Below are positions 11,543-21,727 of a stretch of DNA of 64,000 bases, one piece after another. The translations under genes were made by a program, and so were the position numbers. This DNA is from Cryptosporidium bovis (lineage: Eukaryota > Apicomplexa > Conoidasida > Eucoccidiorida > Cryptosporidiidae): positions 149,939 through 213,938 of the forward strand of contig VHIT02000025.1 of the NCBI GenBank assembly GCA_009768925.2, read 5' to 3'. Position 1 is the first letter of the stretch. Every line of letters starts with the position of its first letter. The notes below the pieces were generated by a model. It saw only the letters and a program-made list of their open reading frames with translations, did no database searches and was not told where the DNA came from.

Positions 11543-12997
11543 TTATAAAGTGTTTTCTTTATCGCTCAACCCTTTTAAATACAAATCAGAAAATTGCCAA
11601 AACTGTATTGTATTGTCCTCAGAAGAGGAGGCCATTAATAGGGAATCCCCGTGATCGTTGGGATTCCAAACAAGACCTGTTATTGGAGCAGTGTGTCCAT
11701 AATGGATAAAAATAGCTTTAGATTCAGCAGAGGAGTCTTCATTTGCACTTAATTTACTTTCGTCGCACGTGTTTTGGCCAACTTGTTTGTTATTAGTGTC
11801 TCCAAATATATCCCATATTACTACTCTTCCGTCCACACCACCAGAGGATAAGATATTTGGGGTCCACTTTGACCATTCTAAACTGACTATTGGTTTTTGA
11901 GAATGAAATTCTAGCTCAAAAATCGATTTGCTTAGGTTTCTCGAATCCCAAATATTGACAATACCCTCTACATCTCCAGTTGCAAACACAGTTGGAAGGA
12001 ACTCATTAAACGATATACAGTTAATTTTAGAATTTGTTTCTTTAAACAAAACAGGTTTGGTGTTAAACGATGAATTTTCTGAACTTCTTGTGTCCCAAAA
12101 TGCAAGGCAATTGTCATCTGAAACTGAAGAAAATAGAAATCTGCAAGAGGGATGCCACTTTAAGTCATTTACATCTGATTTGTGCCAATTATAGCTATAA
12201 AGTGGTTCTAAAACAGGTGGAAACAACTCAGGGATGGAACATTCATGATCTTCATTCACGTCATTCTTCTCAAGTGTATTTTTTGGGGAATAGACAAAAT
12301 TATTTCTTATATTGGAGTTTAAAACACTATCTGTCTTTCCGTTCAAATCCCATAAATAAATAGTCTTGTCACTACCACCGGAAACCAATCTACTTACATC
12401 TGATTTATCGCTTTCAGAACTGCATTTACCACACTCCCAATCCATTGCATATCCCTCCGACTTGTGTCCCCTAAGCAACAATTGCGGATGGCAAAATTCA
12501 TCTGTTGGAAACGATTCGTGTTTTGAATAGTCGAATATCAATATATCTCCATTTATTGTTCTTGTTGTAATTATAAAAGGGTGAGCAGGCATATGTATGG
12601 CTTTGTTTACTTCCCCCGGATGATTCAGCTTCGCCTTGATTTCAAACTGAACGCAACTATTGTTTGAATTATCCGGGTTATAACTGTACTCTGCAAAGCT
12701 TTCATTGTTCATTAAATCGTTATTCGACTCTAAATCACACAAGTGAACCTCGGCTATCACCAAGTAATTGGGCTCCTGACCACTAGTATGAGTTCCATAC
12801 ACTATTTTATGCACTGAATAACTGCCATCTGGAGACTTGTATGAATTAGGAAGCCAATCCAATGTGAGCGTTGGCCATTCCAAAGTGTAAGACAGTATCA
12901 TATCGTACAAATACGGACAATTTTTTCTCCAGTAATAGTGCCCCTCATCCTCCATCGTGTTACTTCCCAATAAGTTGTCCGTTGCTATATTTTGCAT
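11543..12997 (-). CDS. MSI1: RBBP4/RBBP7-MSI1-type WD40 histone chaperone
   Basis: 484 residues, ATG at 12997. The N-terminal helix and strand (YYWRKNCPYLYDMILSYTLEWPTLTLDWLP) is the hallmark of RbAp46/48, the surface that binds histone H4. It is followed by GTHTS, by the conserved NHPGEVNKAIHMP strand, and by about six WD repeats ending in DNTIQFWQF. RGHKSEGYAMDW matches RGHxxEGYGLxW of the family. These proteins are shared subunits of CAF-1, Sin3/HDAC, NuRF and PRC2-type complexes in the nucleus. The repeats carry Asn/Ser-rich inserts near residues 80-110, 215-250 and 415-430. It is convergent with the Pol I gene. Confidence 0.9.
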   Translation of the reverse strand: MQNIATDNLLGSNTMEDEGHYYWRKNCPYLYDMILSYTLEWPTLTLDWLPNSYKSPDGSYSVHKIVYGTHTSGQEPNYLVIAEVHLCDLESNNDLMNNESFAEYSYNPDNSNNSCVQFEIKAKLNHPGEVNKAIHMPAHPFIITTRTINGDILIFDYSKHESFPTDEFCHPQLLLRGHKSEGYAMDWECGKCSSESDKSDVSRLVSGGSDKTIYLWDLNGKTDSVLNSNIRNNFVYSPKNTLEKNDVNEDHECSIPELFPPVLEPLYSYNWHKSDVNDLKWHPSCRFLFSSVSDDNCLAFWDTRSSENSSFNTKPVLFKETNSKINCISFNEFLPTVFATGDVEGIVNIWDSRNLSKSIFELEFHSQKPIVSLEWSKWTPNILSSGGVDGRVVIWDIFGDTNNKQVGQNTCDESKLSANEDSSAESKAIFIHYGHTAPITGLVWNPNDHGDSLLMASSSEDNTIQFWQFSDLYLKGLSDKENTL

Positions 12998-13620
12998 CTA
13001 TTTTATATAATAAACGTGATGTCTCCCGAAATGAGTATTGTTCAAATAAAATGTCAAATAGCAGATCCTGTTATCGCGGAATCGACTGTGTAGTTGACTA
13101 CTCAGGGATTCCAACTACCAAAAATTCTCCACCTGTCTGTCTTTCCTTTTTACTTATGGAAGCTTCCCAGTTATTCGTCACCTTTACCTCCTTTCACCAC
13201 CCTATTTACACCTTTTAAGGCACAGTGAAACCTCTGAAAATCGTGAAAAGGGTATTATTTTACCGTTAAGATACCTTCTTATTGTTATTTTTACCGGTTA
13301 AGCCAACTTGATTAAATTATTACATTTAGGGTACCCACAATATAAATGGCGCCAACTGCATGCAATAATATAAATATATACATGTGACTAAAAATGGACG
13401 AATAAATATAGGCAGAATCAAATAAACGAGAGTAAAGGTGGACTGAATAAATAACTAGGGAAGCATTGTACGACCAGAAAGACACACGATTATAACTTAA
13501 TATACAGTCTGACCACATACTGCTTTTTTTGGTATTATTAGAGAAAAGGAAGCAGAAATCCGTGAGATTTTGAAGATCCAGGAGAGTGATTTAGTGAAAA
13601 CAAAGAAACTGGTGAACGAA
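12998..13620. promoter_or_regulatory. Divergent promoter region with GGGTACCC, GGCGCC and TGCATGCA
   Basis: About 620 bases between two divergent genes. Within 36 bases there are GGGTACCC (13329-13336), GGCGCC (13348-13353) and a perfect TGCATGCA (13357-13364). TGCATGCA is the reported target of apicomplexan AP2 proteins, including a Cryptosporidium one (established). GGCGCC resembles an E2F-type core (inference). The GGGTACCCAC decamer is also found just upstream of the 5S rRNA genes here. Confidence 0.5.
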
Positions 13621-15631
13621 ATGGAAAACAAATGTCCACGTCTGTCTGTGATTCAATCGAATGCAAATGCCCCCAAGTTTCTGATATTTTTGCTAGTATT
13701 TACGTTTTCATTTTGGGTGAAATGTGATGATAAAAAAAAAGGCACTCATGTAAGAGCCGAAGAAAGAGTTGAACCTGTGAATTTAAGTTTGGATTCATTT
13801 ATAGAGGAGAATAATGTGGCTTTTCCGGATGGGTACAAATCGTAAGTTTTTGAGAAAGAAAACTTAAAAAGTGTTTGCATAACTAAAGTTCACAATTACC
13901 GTTACATTAAAACCCAACTAAAGTCTGAGTGACTATCCAATTTGGGAAGATGTGGGTGAGACGTATATACTTGATCAAAAGTTAGGGGAGGAAACAAGCG
14001 AATTTCAGGACGAGGTTGGAAAAGGAGTTAGGAATGGGCTTAAGGAGCTGGCGATAAATACTGCACAGGCTTACAATGACGTGATGGCTCAAAGTAAAGT
14101 AGACGCTAGCAAGAGTGAAAACCTGGTTTCTGAATTATACAGTAGCGGGAAGTACTTTGTTAATAGTAACAATGTGTTGAATGGATTAAACAAGGTGAGT
14201 GAGAGATTTCATATTTTGAATAATTTTAACTCATTATTTTCAAAAAACAAAATTCAATTTTAGACTAGAAATGCTTTTCTTCTTGGAGAGAGTATAGCAG
14301 GTATCGGGGAGAATGATAGAAACACCATAAGAATGGCATTTCCAGAGGTAACTTAATACAATTATTCCTTTTTTTGCAAAATACCATTATTTTGACTTGA
14401 TTATAGGATTTTAATTATTACGATGAAAGTCAGGTCTATAGTAGTGACAGTAGTTATATTCCATACCAAGAGAGAGCGATTGGGAGTAACGATTCCAAAA
14501 CTCCAGTTAAAGTCGGGGACTTATTAAAGGTAACTTTATATAAATAATAAAAACTAGGGTTCTAATAGCTATTAAATTGCAATATTCACCTCAACCGCAG
14601 GAAACGAGAATGAATCATCTAAATGAGCACGAAGACATCTTACAGTATCTGACAGAACTTAACATAACTTCTCCTGTAAGTTGCTCCTAAAAAATTCCTC
14701 ATAGTACCTTTATATCGAACTCAATAAACCTTTTTAATTTGAGTAAAATTTAGATTATAACCTCAAAAGTCGGTGATATTTACGATTCTTACGTATTGCT
14801 TTCTGCATCAGCACTTGAATACAGCAATAAATATAATGAAACAGAAAAACGAATGAACGACACTAATACATCCAAGACTCCTTTTTCAATACCTCTTAAA
14901 CCTTACTAGTAAGTTTAAGTGTTCAACTAAGACTTTTGAAATAATTTTTTCAATTACAATAGTATATGGGAGGGAGCAGATAAACTTTGGAACATAAAAA
15001 TGTCAAAAACAACAACTCCTTCTCCCAAAACAAGAGAAATAATAAACAAAATAGACGATTACAACTCTTATATGAGATGGAAAAGAGATGAACCATTCAG
15101 AGTTTATGATGTGTGGTATGATGCAATCAAGGAAAGGAAAGAAACAAGAGACAAACTTAGAAGAGAGTCAATTGTACAAAGGGACAGGATACTGGAAGAA
15201 AAAATGAAAAAACAGAGGGCATTCTATTCACCAGCAAAAGACACCTTTGACGATATAGGAAATGTAGGTTGCCATGCAATATTTCACCAACATTGTTCAT
15301 CTTAACCGTATTTATATTTTTCTATAGGCAACTGAAATGGCAGCAAGACATATTGACAACAGATTCGGACAAGTATTTAACGAAGTGACGGAGCTCATGG
15401 ATGAAGAGTCCAGAAAAAGGTAAGCATTATTTGTTTAAGCATGCAAAAACATGTTTTGTACCAAACTTCCTTTATTTTCGTAATATAAACAGAGATGATA
15501 AATATTATGATTATACAGTCACTAAAAAAGTTGAAGAATTTTGTGAAATATACCCAAATTGCTGCGAGGATATGTCGCAATGTCCTGAGTTTGTGTATAA
15601 CTACATCAGAAACGCGAGAATATTATTCTAG
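13621..15631 (+). CDS. Secreted protein of unknown function, nine exons
   Basis: My splice model is exons 13621-13841, 13930-14194, 14264-14347, 14407-14529, 14601-14675, 14754-14908, 14963-15263, 15328-15419 and 15493-15631. Every intron has GT-AG ends and all eight joins keep phase, giving 484 residues. The N-terminus carries a hydrophobic signal segment (residues ~20-36, ending WVKC). Downstream is a charged, mostly helical protein; exon 7 holds a Lys/Arg/Glu-rich region and the last exon has several cysteines (FCEIYPNCCEDMSQCPEF). I do not recognise a family. Eight introns in a 2-kb gene is striking for a Cryptosporidium-like genome, where most genes are intronless. The start is the first ATG in the frame that precedes the signal segment. 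Confidence 0.8.
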
Positions 15632-16207
15632 TTGCTTCCATATTCCCCTAACTCTGCACATTACTCCCTTTAAATGAAAAAAAGACTTGAAAATAAATCG
15701 TTTCTTAAGCACTACCTTTTGATTTCTGCATGTGGGATCCATTCAGGCGGGCATGAGAATTTTTGTTTAGAAATAGCCGGTACTTTTGGATACACAATGT
15801 TTGCCTAATAATTAACAGCTGCAGTTTTAATTTTAAAGATAGCAATAGGAAAATTTGGTATTCCCCGTTTTCTTTGTTTCGTTTGGACTGATAATCTGAG
15901 CAATATCACAGTCCCTCACCCTGCAAAATAACAAGCGAGAAACACCAGTAGTTTGGCACTGCATACACAGTTTAATCTAAAGTATTTAGATACTTTAGTA
16001 CAGAGTACACTTTCAAATAATAAGATATTTTGTTAGTGTTAATAGGAAGAAATACTGAGTGTAACAAGTAACTCGCAGAAAGTCTTGGGAAACACTTTAA
16101 CTGGGGGGTTGGCGTATAGCAATATAATTATAAACAGAATTAGATATTCAAAGTTTTTTTATGGTAATATAGACAAAAATAACATATCAAAATCACGGAG
16201 GGTAAAA
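15632..16207. other. Intergenic region upstream of malic enzyme
   Basis: About 580 bases. It should contain the 3' end of the upstream gene and the malic enzyme promoter. I see no ORF, RNA gene or strong motif in it. Confidence 0.4.
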
Positions 16208-17881
16208 ATGAACACAAACAACTGTAATTTGAGAGGGGAGGAATTGTTAAGGAATCCATACTTGAATAAAGGATTAAGTTTTACAATGGAAGAAAGGAGA
16301 AGGTATGGAATAGAGGGATTACTTCCGAATAAATATGAAACAATGGACGAACAAGTGGATAGATTATGGGAAAAAATAGATGGTATTGATAAAAATATAG
16401 ATAAATACACGTTTCTTGAGAACATCAGGAGCTCTTCTCTTATTTTGTTCCACTCTTTATTGGAAAAGCACTTTAAAGAACTTGCTCCAATAGTTTACAC
16501 TCCAACTGTTGGAGAAGGGTGCATAGAGTTTTCTAGAAATCCAACAACAAGAAACTGGTCTGGATCTGGCATTTACATAAATAAAAGCCACAAGGGAAAG
16601 GTTTTTGAGATACTTAAAAATGCCAGGGATGATATTGAGATAATAGTGCTTACTGACGGTGGCAGGATACTTGGTTTGGGTGATTTGGGAATCAATGGGA
16701 TGGGAATCCCAATTGGGAAGTTGTCCCTTTACGTCACTTTAGGAGGAATAGATCCCTCAAAGGTTTTGCCTATTTCACTAGATATAGGTACAAATACAAA
16801 TAGTGTAGTTGAAGATAAATACTATTTAGGAATAAAAGAGAAAAGAATAGAGAATGAAGACTATTATCCACTAATGGATGAAATAACTGAATCCATATTT
16901 AGGAGATGGCCAAATGTTGTACTTCAATGGGAGGATTTAACAACTTATAGAGCCATTGATATATTGGAACTATACAAAAACAAGTATCGTTGTTTTAATG
17001 ACGACATTCAGGGAACTGCAAGTATTGTCCTTGCAGGTATACTTAGCTCAATAAAGATAGCGGGGAAAGAACTAAATGATCAAAAGATTCTAATATGTGG
17101 AGCAGGTTCCGCATCTATTGGAACCGTTAATTTAATTATTAGTGCAATGGAACTAAATGGAATTACAAAAGAAAAAGCTATTGAAAAATTTTGGCTTGTT
17201 GATTCTAAAGGTTTGATTACCAACACTAGGGACATCAACACTTTAGATAAATTTAAGATTCCCTTTATTAGGAAGGACATAAACAAAAACATTAATAGTC
17301 TCCAAGAAATCGTTGGAGAAGTTAAACCCACTATATTAATAGGTGTTTCCGGTCAATCTGGAATATTCAATGAACATGTTGTTAAAGAGATGGCAAAACA
17401 TACAGATAGACCAATAATTTTCGCGTTGAGCAATCCGACTAGCAAAGCTGAATGCACTTCTAATGACGTTTATAACTGGACCAATGGCAAGGTCATTTTT
17501 GCTAGTGGAAGTCCGATGAAACCTGTCAAATCATTACTGAATAACTACGAATTTGTTCCTTCACAATGCAATAATATGTATGTGTTCCCTGGTATAGGTC
17601 TTGCTGCTAAAATTGGAAAATTCACTCGCATACCTGATGTTTGTTTTATTCAGGCTGCCAATACAGTATCCAAATTCTACAATAAAGAATGTCCCGACAT
17701 CTTATTCCCTCCTCTAACTGCTTCAATTGGAAGAGAAATTTCCGCTAATATAGCAGCTGATCTCATTATTTTAGCTAAGAAAAATAATTTTTTAAATAAT
17801 GACACTATTAACACCACCAACAGAGACGACCTTGTTAACTACATTAAGGATAACATGTGGTTACCAAACAACCAACAGTAG
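16208..17881 (+). CDS. Malic enzyme (malate dehydrogenase, decarboxylating)
   Basis: Oxidatively decarboxylates malate to pyruvate and CO2 with reduction of NAD(P)+. The frame is open further upstream but the first ATG is at 16208, giving 557 residues, the usual length for eukaryotic malic enzymes, with no organelle-type N-terminal extension. Seen: YTPTVGEGC near residue 97 (catalytic Tyr), GRILGLGDLGINGMGIPIGK (catalytic Lys region), the metal-binding FNDDIQGTA, the Rossmann loop ICGAGSASIG near residue 296, and FALSNPTSKAE. The second nucleotide-fold residue pattern differs from the common GAGEAALG, with Ser in place of Glu. I cannot assign NAD versus NADP from this. In Cryptosporidium, which lacks a conventional citrate cycle, the enzyme would supply pyruvate and reducing power (inference). 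Confidence 0.95.
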   Translation: MNTNNCNLRGEELLRNPYLNKGLSFTMEERRRYGIEGLLPNKYETMDEQVDRLWEKIDGIDKNIDKYTFLENIRSSSLILFHSLLEKHFKELAPIVYTPTVGEGCIEFSRNPTTRNWSGSGIYINKSHKGKVFEILKNARDDIEIIVLTDGGRILGLGDLGINGMGIPIGKLSLYVTLGGIDPSKVLPISLDIGTNTNSVVEDKYYLGIKEKRIENEDYYPLMDEITESIFRRWPNVVLQWEDLTTYRAIDILELYKNKYRCFNDDIQGTASIVLAGILSSIKIAGKELNDQKILICGAGSASIGTVNLIISAMELNGITKEKAIEKFWLVDSKGLITNTRDINTLDKFKIPFIRKDINKNINSLQEIVGEVKPTILIGVSGQSGIFNEHVVKEMAKHTDRPIIFALSNPTSKAECTSNDVYNWTNGKVIFASGSPMKPVKSLLNNYEFVPSQCNNMYVFPGIGLAAKIGKFTRIPDVCFIQAANTVSKFYNKECPDILFPPLTASIGREISANIAADLIILAKKNNFLNNDTINTTNRDDLVNYIKDNMWLPNNQQ

Positions 17882-18291
17882 TAAATAGGATCGCTATCTT
17901 TGGTATTAATTTGTTTTTCCTTTTGTCATTTTTTCATTCTCATACATGTACCTGTTTCTTGCAATGTTTACTCTTCCATTCGTTCTTTTTTCCTCATACT
18001 CGAGAAAAATTTAACTGAAACTTTCTAAATGAAAAAAGGAGGATTATGCCGTTATATACACTAATAGTTGCCAAATACAACATTACTCAAGTCCTTTGGT
18101 TCTACTCCCAATACAAGCGGAACCGGAGTCCTTTCTGCTGAAAATATTGATTCCCAAAAATAAGCGAAATGATCTAAAATTTAATAACGAATTTGGTGAA
18201 TAAAACACACAATTAATAAATAATTAGTATAATATATCAATTCAAATAAGTGATTAAACTATTTAGATTAATATATATATACTATTTACTA
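17882..18291. other. Convergent intergenic region
   Basis: About 410 AT-rich bases between two convergent 3' ends. It contains short TA runs near 18272-18286. No gene or RNA was seen. Confidence 0.4.
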
Positions 18292-21200
18292 TTAATTAAT
18301 TTTATCTTTAAACTTACTAACTTCTATGCCATAAGCAAATAAACGCTCATTTCCCAATGGACTAAATTCTAATATAACGCCAACATCATCCAATTGTGTT
18401 TGAAAAGATACTATTGGTATCATATCCTTTCCTATACCTGCTCCTGCTAATACAAATGACCTTCCCAATCTTCCAACACCTGCTCTTGTAACTACTGTAG
18501 GGTCATTCATTGTTGGTGATGTTGTACTTAATAACACTTGCCAACCATTGCCCCAATTACCCAAAAAATCCGTTGTTCTAGTCATGAAATTTCTTATTAC
18601 TGTAAATTGGTATCCTCTTAATCCTACTGCCATTCCATATGATTTATTTCTCACATTTGTAGCTACATCCACAAACAATGTTTTATATGATGCAATTGCC
18701 TAGTGGTATTATTATAATTAAGTAAATATATTGCTATGATGCGAATTAAAATAAACTTACCTCAGTTGAAAATTGCTGCCCAACAAGGATGTCTTTTTGA
18801 GAAAAGTTATGTCTCGCTGATAAACTTATATCCCTAACTGTTATATGTTCAGCATATTCTCTCAATCCAAATGAAGCCAATGTTGACGTTAAAAAGTATC
18901 TTGCTTGTAGATCAACACCCCACGCATTTATTGTTGTTGATCTATCTATCCTAACACCATATAATCCATCTGTATAACCAAATGTAATAAAACGTCCCAA
19001 TTGTGGTATATTTTTACCCGATAAAACAGATAATATTGTCTTATCATAAGATAAACCCAGTGTTACTGCTTCTTCTACATATGATTCACCTATAAAACCC
19101 GAACCAAAATTATTACCTACCCTCACAAAATGTCCACTTTCCCTCACTAATGGTGCATATCTAATTAACCAATCTCTCCATAATACATTTTGAAAAATAG
19201 CATGTATCATTGGCTCACTCGGTAAACTTCTATTATACACATTATTACTAGTTGATTGCACTGTTGCTTTCAATTCTCCTCCATTACCATCAAAACCACT
19301 ATTTCTATCTTGAAATTGTCTGTTGAACAATAAATATGACTTATCTCCCGATCCACCTGTAATACTTTCTCTCCCTACTTTTGGTGTACTCACCATTGAC
19401 TTACCAGTTATTTGTGACCTGACACCATTTATATTTGGCTGAATGTTTATTAACTCATTTCTTTTCACATTTGAATCAAATGACCTATAGTTAATACCAT
19501 TCGCGTTATACTCATCCATCAATATTAGTTTTCTTGCTCCTAGTGATCCATTTGCTAATTTATCCACATTATAGTAATCACCTCCATTGTTTTTCGTTAT
19601 TATTACATCATTACTGGACTCCTTATTGTCACCCCATCTTCTTTTATCCCAAGCTCCAGCATTCATGATTTCATCTTTCTTAGCTATTTTATTCAAATTT
19701 GAAACCTTTACTTCACTCCCATCATCAAGGACATAATTATCCCAGTACTGTTGCTTTAAAGACGAATTTTGTGATTTTAAAGCCAATGGTGAACTTTTCT
19801 CAATATTGTTTTTGGTAATACAGTTTTGAGTTTCCATACTTTGTGGAACATTATACATCTTCACCATGCATTTTAATGATATCTTTGAACCTTGATTCAC
19901 TCCATTACTACTCTCACCAACTCCGCTCACATTCCAGTTTTTGTTAGATATTGAAAATATTAAATGTCCTGTTTTATTAATTAATATAGTCATATTTACA
20001 CCACCTACTGGACAACCGTTTAGTATCAATACACTATTATTATTATTATTATTATTGTTATTCACGTTAATACCAATACTCAGTTCTTTTATTCGGTTGT
20101 ATTCACAATAACTTGGCCATAGATATATTCTCTTTAAATAATCCAAATCATTTATGCTGTTTTTTCTTATATCCAACTTATTATCAAATATGTGTTCATT
20201 TTCATCATTTGGTACATTCACGTTATTGTCTATTCCAGCAGTGAATAGTGTTGACAATAACATACCGTACATTGTTGCATCTCTTAATTCGTTATTTGTT
20301 AAATACCTTCTATTATTGCTACTTCCGCTGTTAAATTCTGATTCTATTAAACGACCTCTCACAGTTTTATACCATTTTACATTCGAATAACAAATACTCA
20401 TATTTATTCCATTCAAACTACATATACATACAACCACTATTGATAGTTTTGATGGCAACTCAAATTCCCAAAACAAATCATCATCTTCATTAAAATAATA
20501 ATAATAACTGTTCTTTTCTTTTTCATCCTCTTTATTGCCTGCAATTCTGTTCCTTCTGCCTCTATCTGATATCCTCACATTATTATTATAATTACCAATA
20601 TTCAGTCTATTCCTTTTTAACCTTATTTTTTCCTTTTCAGACTCACTTTGTTCCTTCCACAAAAATCTGTCGAATGGATCTATTCTGTATACTCTATATT
20701 TGTACTTCTCTGTATTATATTCATACACAAAATTGCAATTGTTGCTATATTCCATGAATATGATAAGTGAATCTCTTCTTTTGTTATCTATATGTTTTAT
20801 TCAAAACAGAAATTTTAGTTAATTATGTCATCAATTTGTTAGTTATTTCTTGATTAATAAACTTACCCTTAACTTCATAAAACGATTTTGCTATTAGTAT
20901 CGTACCATTACAGGATATTTTTATGCCTTTTGATACTAAAAACCCACCATTTTTTAATATGTTTTTTGTATCTCTGTTTTCAGTTGTATTTGAATTATAA
21001 TCCTCTTCATAAATCATTTCTTCAGTTATCACTGGTATCTCTTTGTTGTACATTTTTTTAACTTTTTCATTTAATAACTTAATTATATTGTTATTCACTG
21101 GAATACTAACTACTACACCATTTTCATTACACCAGGACGATGGTGGTATTTCCCTTGGAACTCCGTATTTATTTAACCAATACTTGCTAAACCTATGTAA

Positions 21201-21398
21201 TTTATTATTTTTTCTTTTTATTATCTCATTTCCATTTTCTATACCTTCTCTTATTTCTGAAATATTAAATGAAGTATTACTCTTTATTCTGCCAAATTTA
21301 ATCAATAATAATAATAATAATAATATTAGTGACAATCGTATTACTTTGTTTAATATACAAAATCTATTATTTGCTTTACATTTTAATATATTTAACAT
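18292..21398 (-). CDS. Unknown signal-anchored protein, three exons
   Basis: Exons on the minus strand are 21398-20867, 20787-18761 and 18699-18292, with GTAAGT donors and matching phases, giving 988 residues. The ATG at 21398 leads into a hydrophobic stretch of Leu/Ile (residues ~23-37), a signal peptide or anchor. The middle is low complexity, including a run of nine or so Asn. The C-terminal ~330 residues (from YAPLVRESGHFVRVG to the end) are of normal composition, rich in Gly, aromatic and alternating residues. They look like a folded, probably beta-rich domain, although I recognise no family. Apicomplexan exported or membrane protein is as far as I can go. Confidence 0.75.
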
Positions 21399-21727
21399 TC
21401 ATTTACTATTTAATATTATTATTTATTAATAAAAATGTTATAATCACGTTTTTTATTTTAATTCATCTTTTACTAATACATGTTTATATATTAACTTTAA
21501 ACATTTCCTTTTATTATTATTATTATACCATTTCTTTATTATTTATCTTTGCATGTCTCGTTTTTTTGTCAAAATAAATAATTGTATTTTTTTGCATTCG
21601 ATTTTATTATTAACATTTCAAAAATTGCTACTTTTCACTATCAATTTATTCCCATTTCTATAAAAAAGAAATAAAAGTTATTACATCTACCCCAAATTAT
21701 TGTTCCTTGTTTCATCTCAGATTCAGT
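21399..21727. other. AT-rich intergenic region between two minus-strand genes
   Basis: About 330 very AT-rich bases with TAT-type trinucleotide runs. It should hold the promoter of the upstream-anchored gene at 21398 and the 3' UTR of the CC2D2A-like gene. No other feature was seen. Confidence 0.35.

Noticed and set aside
16085-16207. N-terminal extension of malic enzyme as a targeting peptide
   Set aside because: No ATG in this stretch; it opens at a TTG, and the 557-residue form has normal family length.
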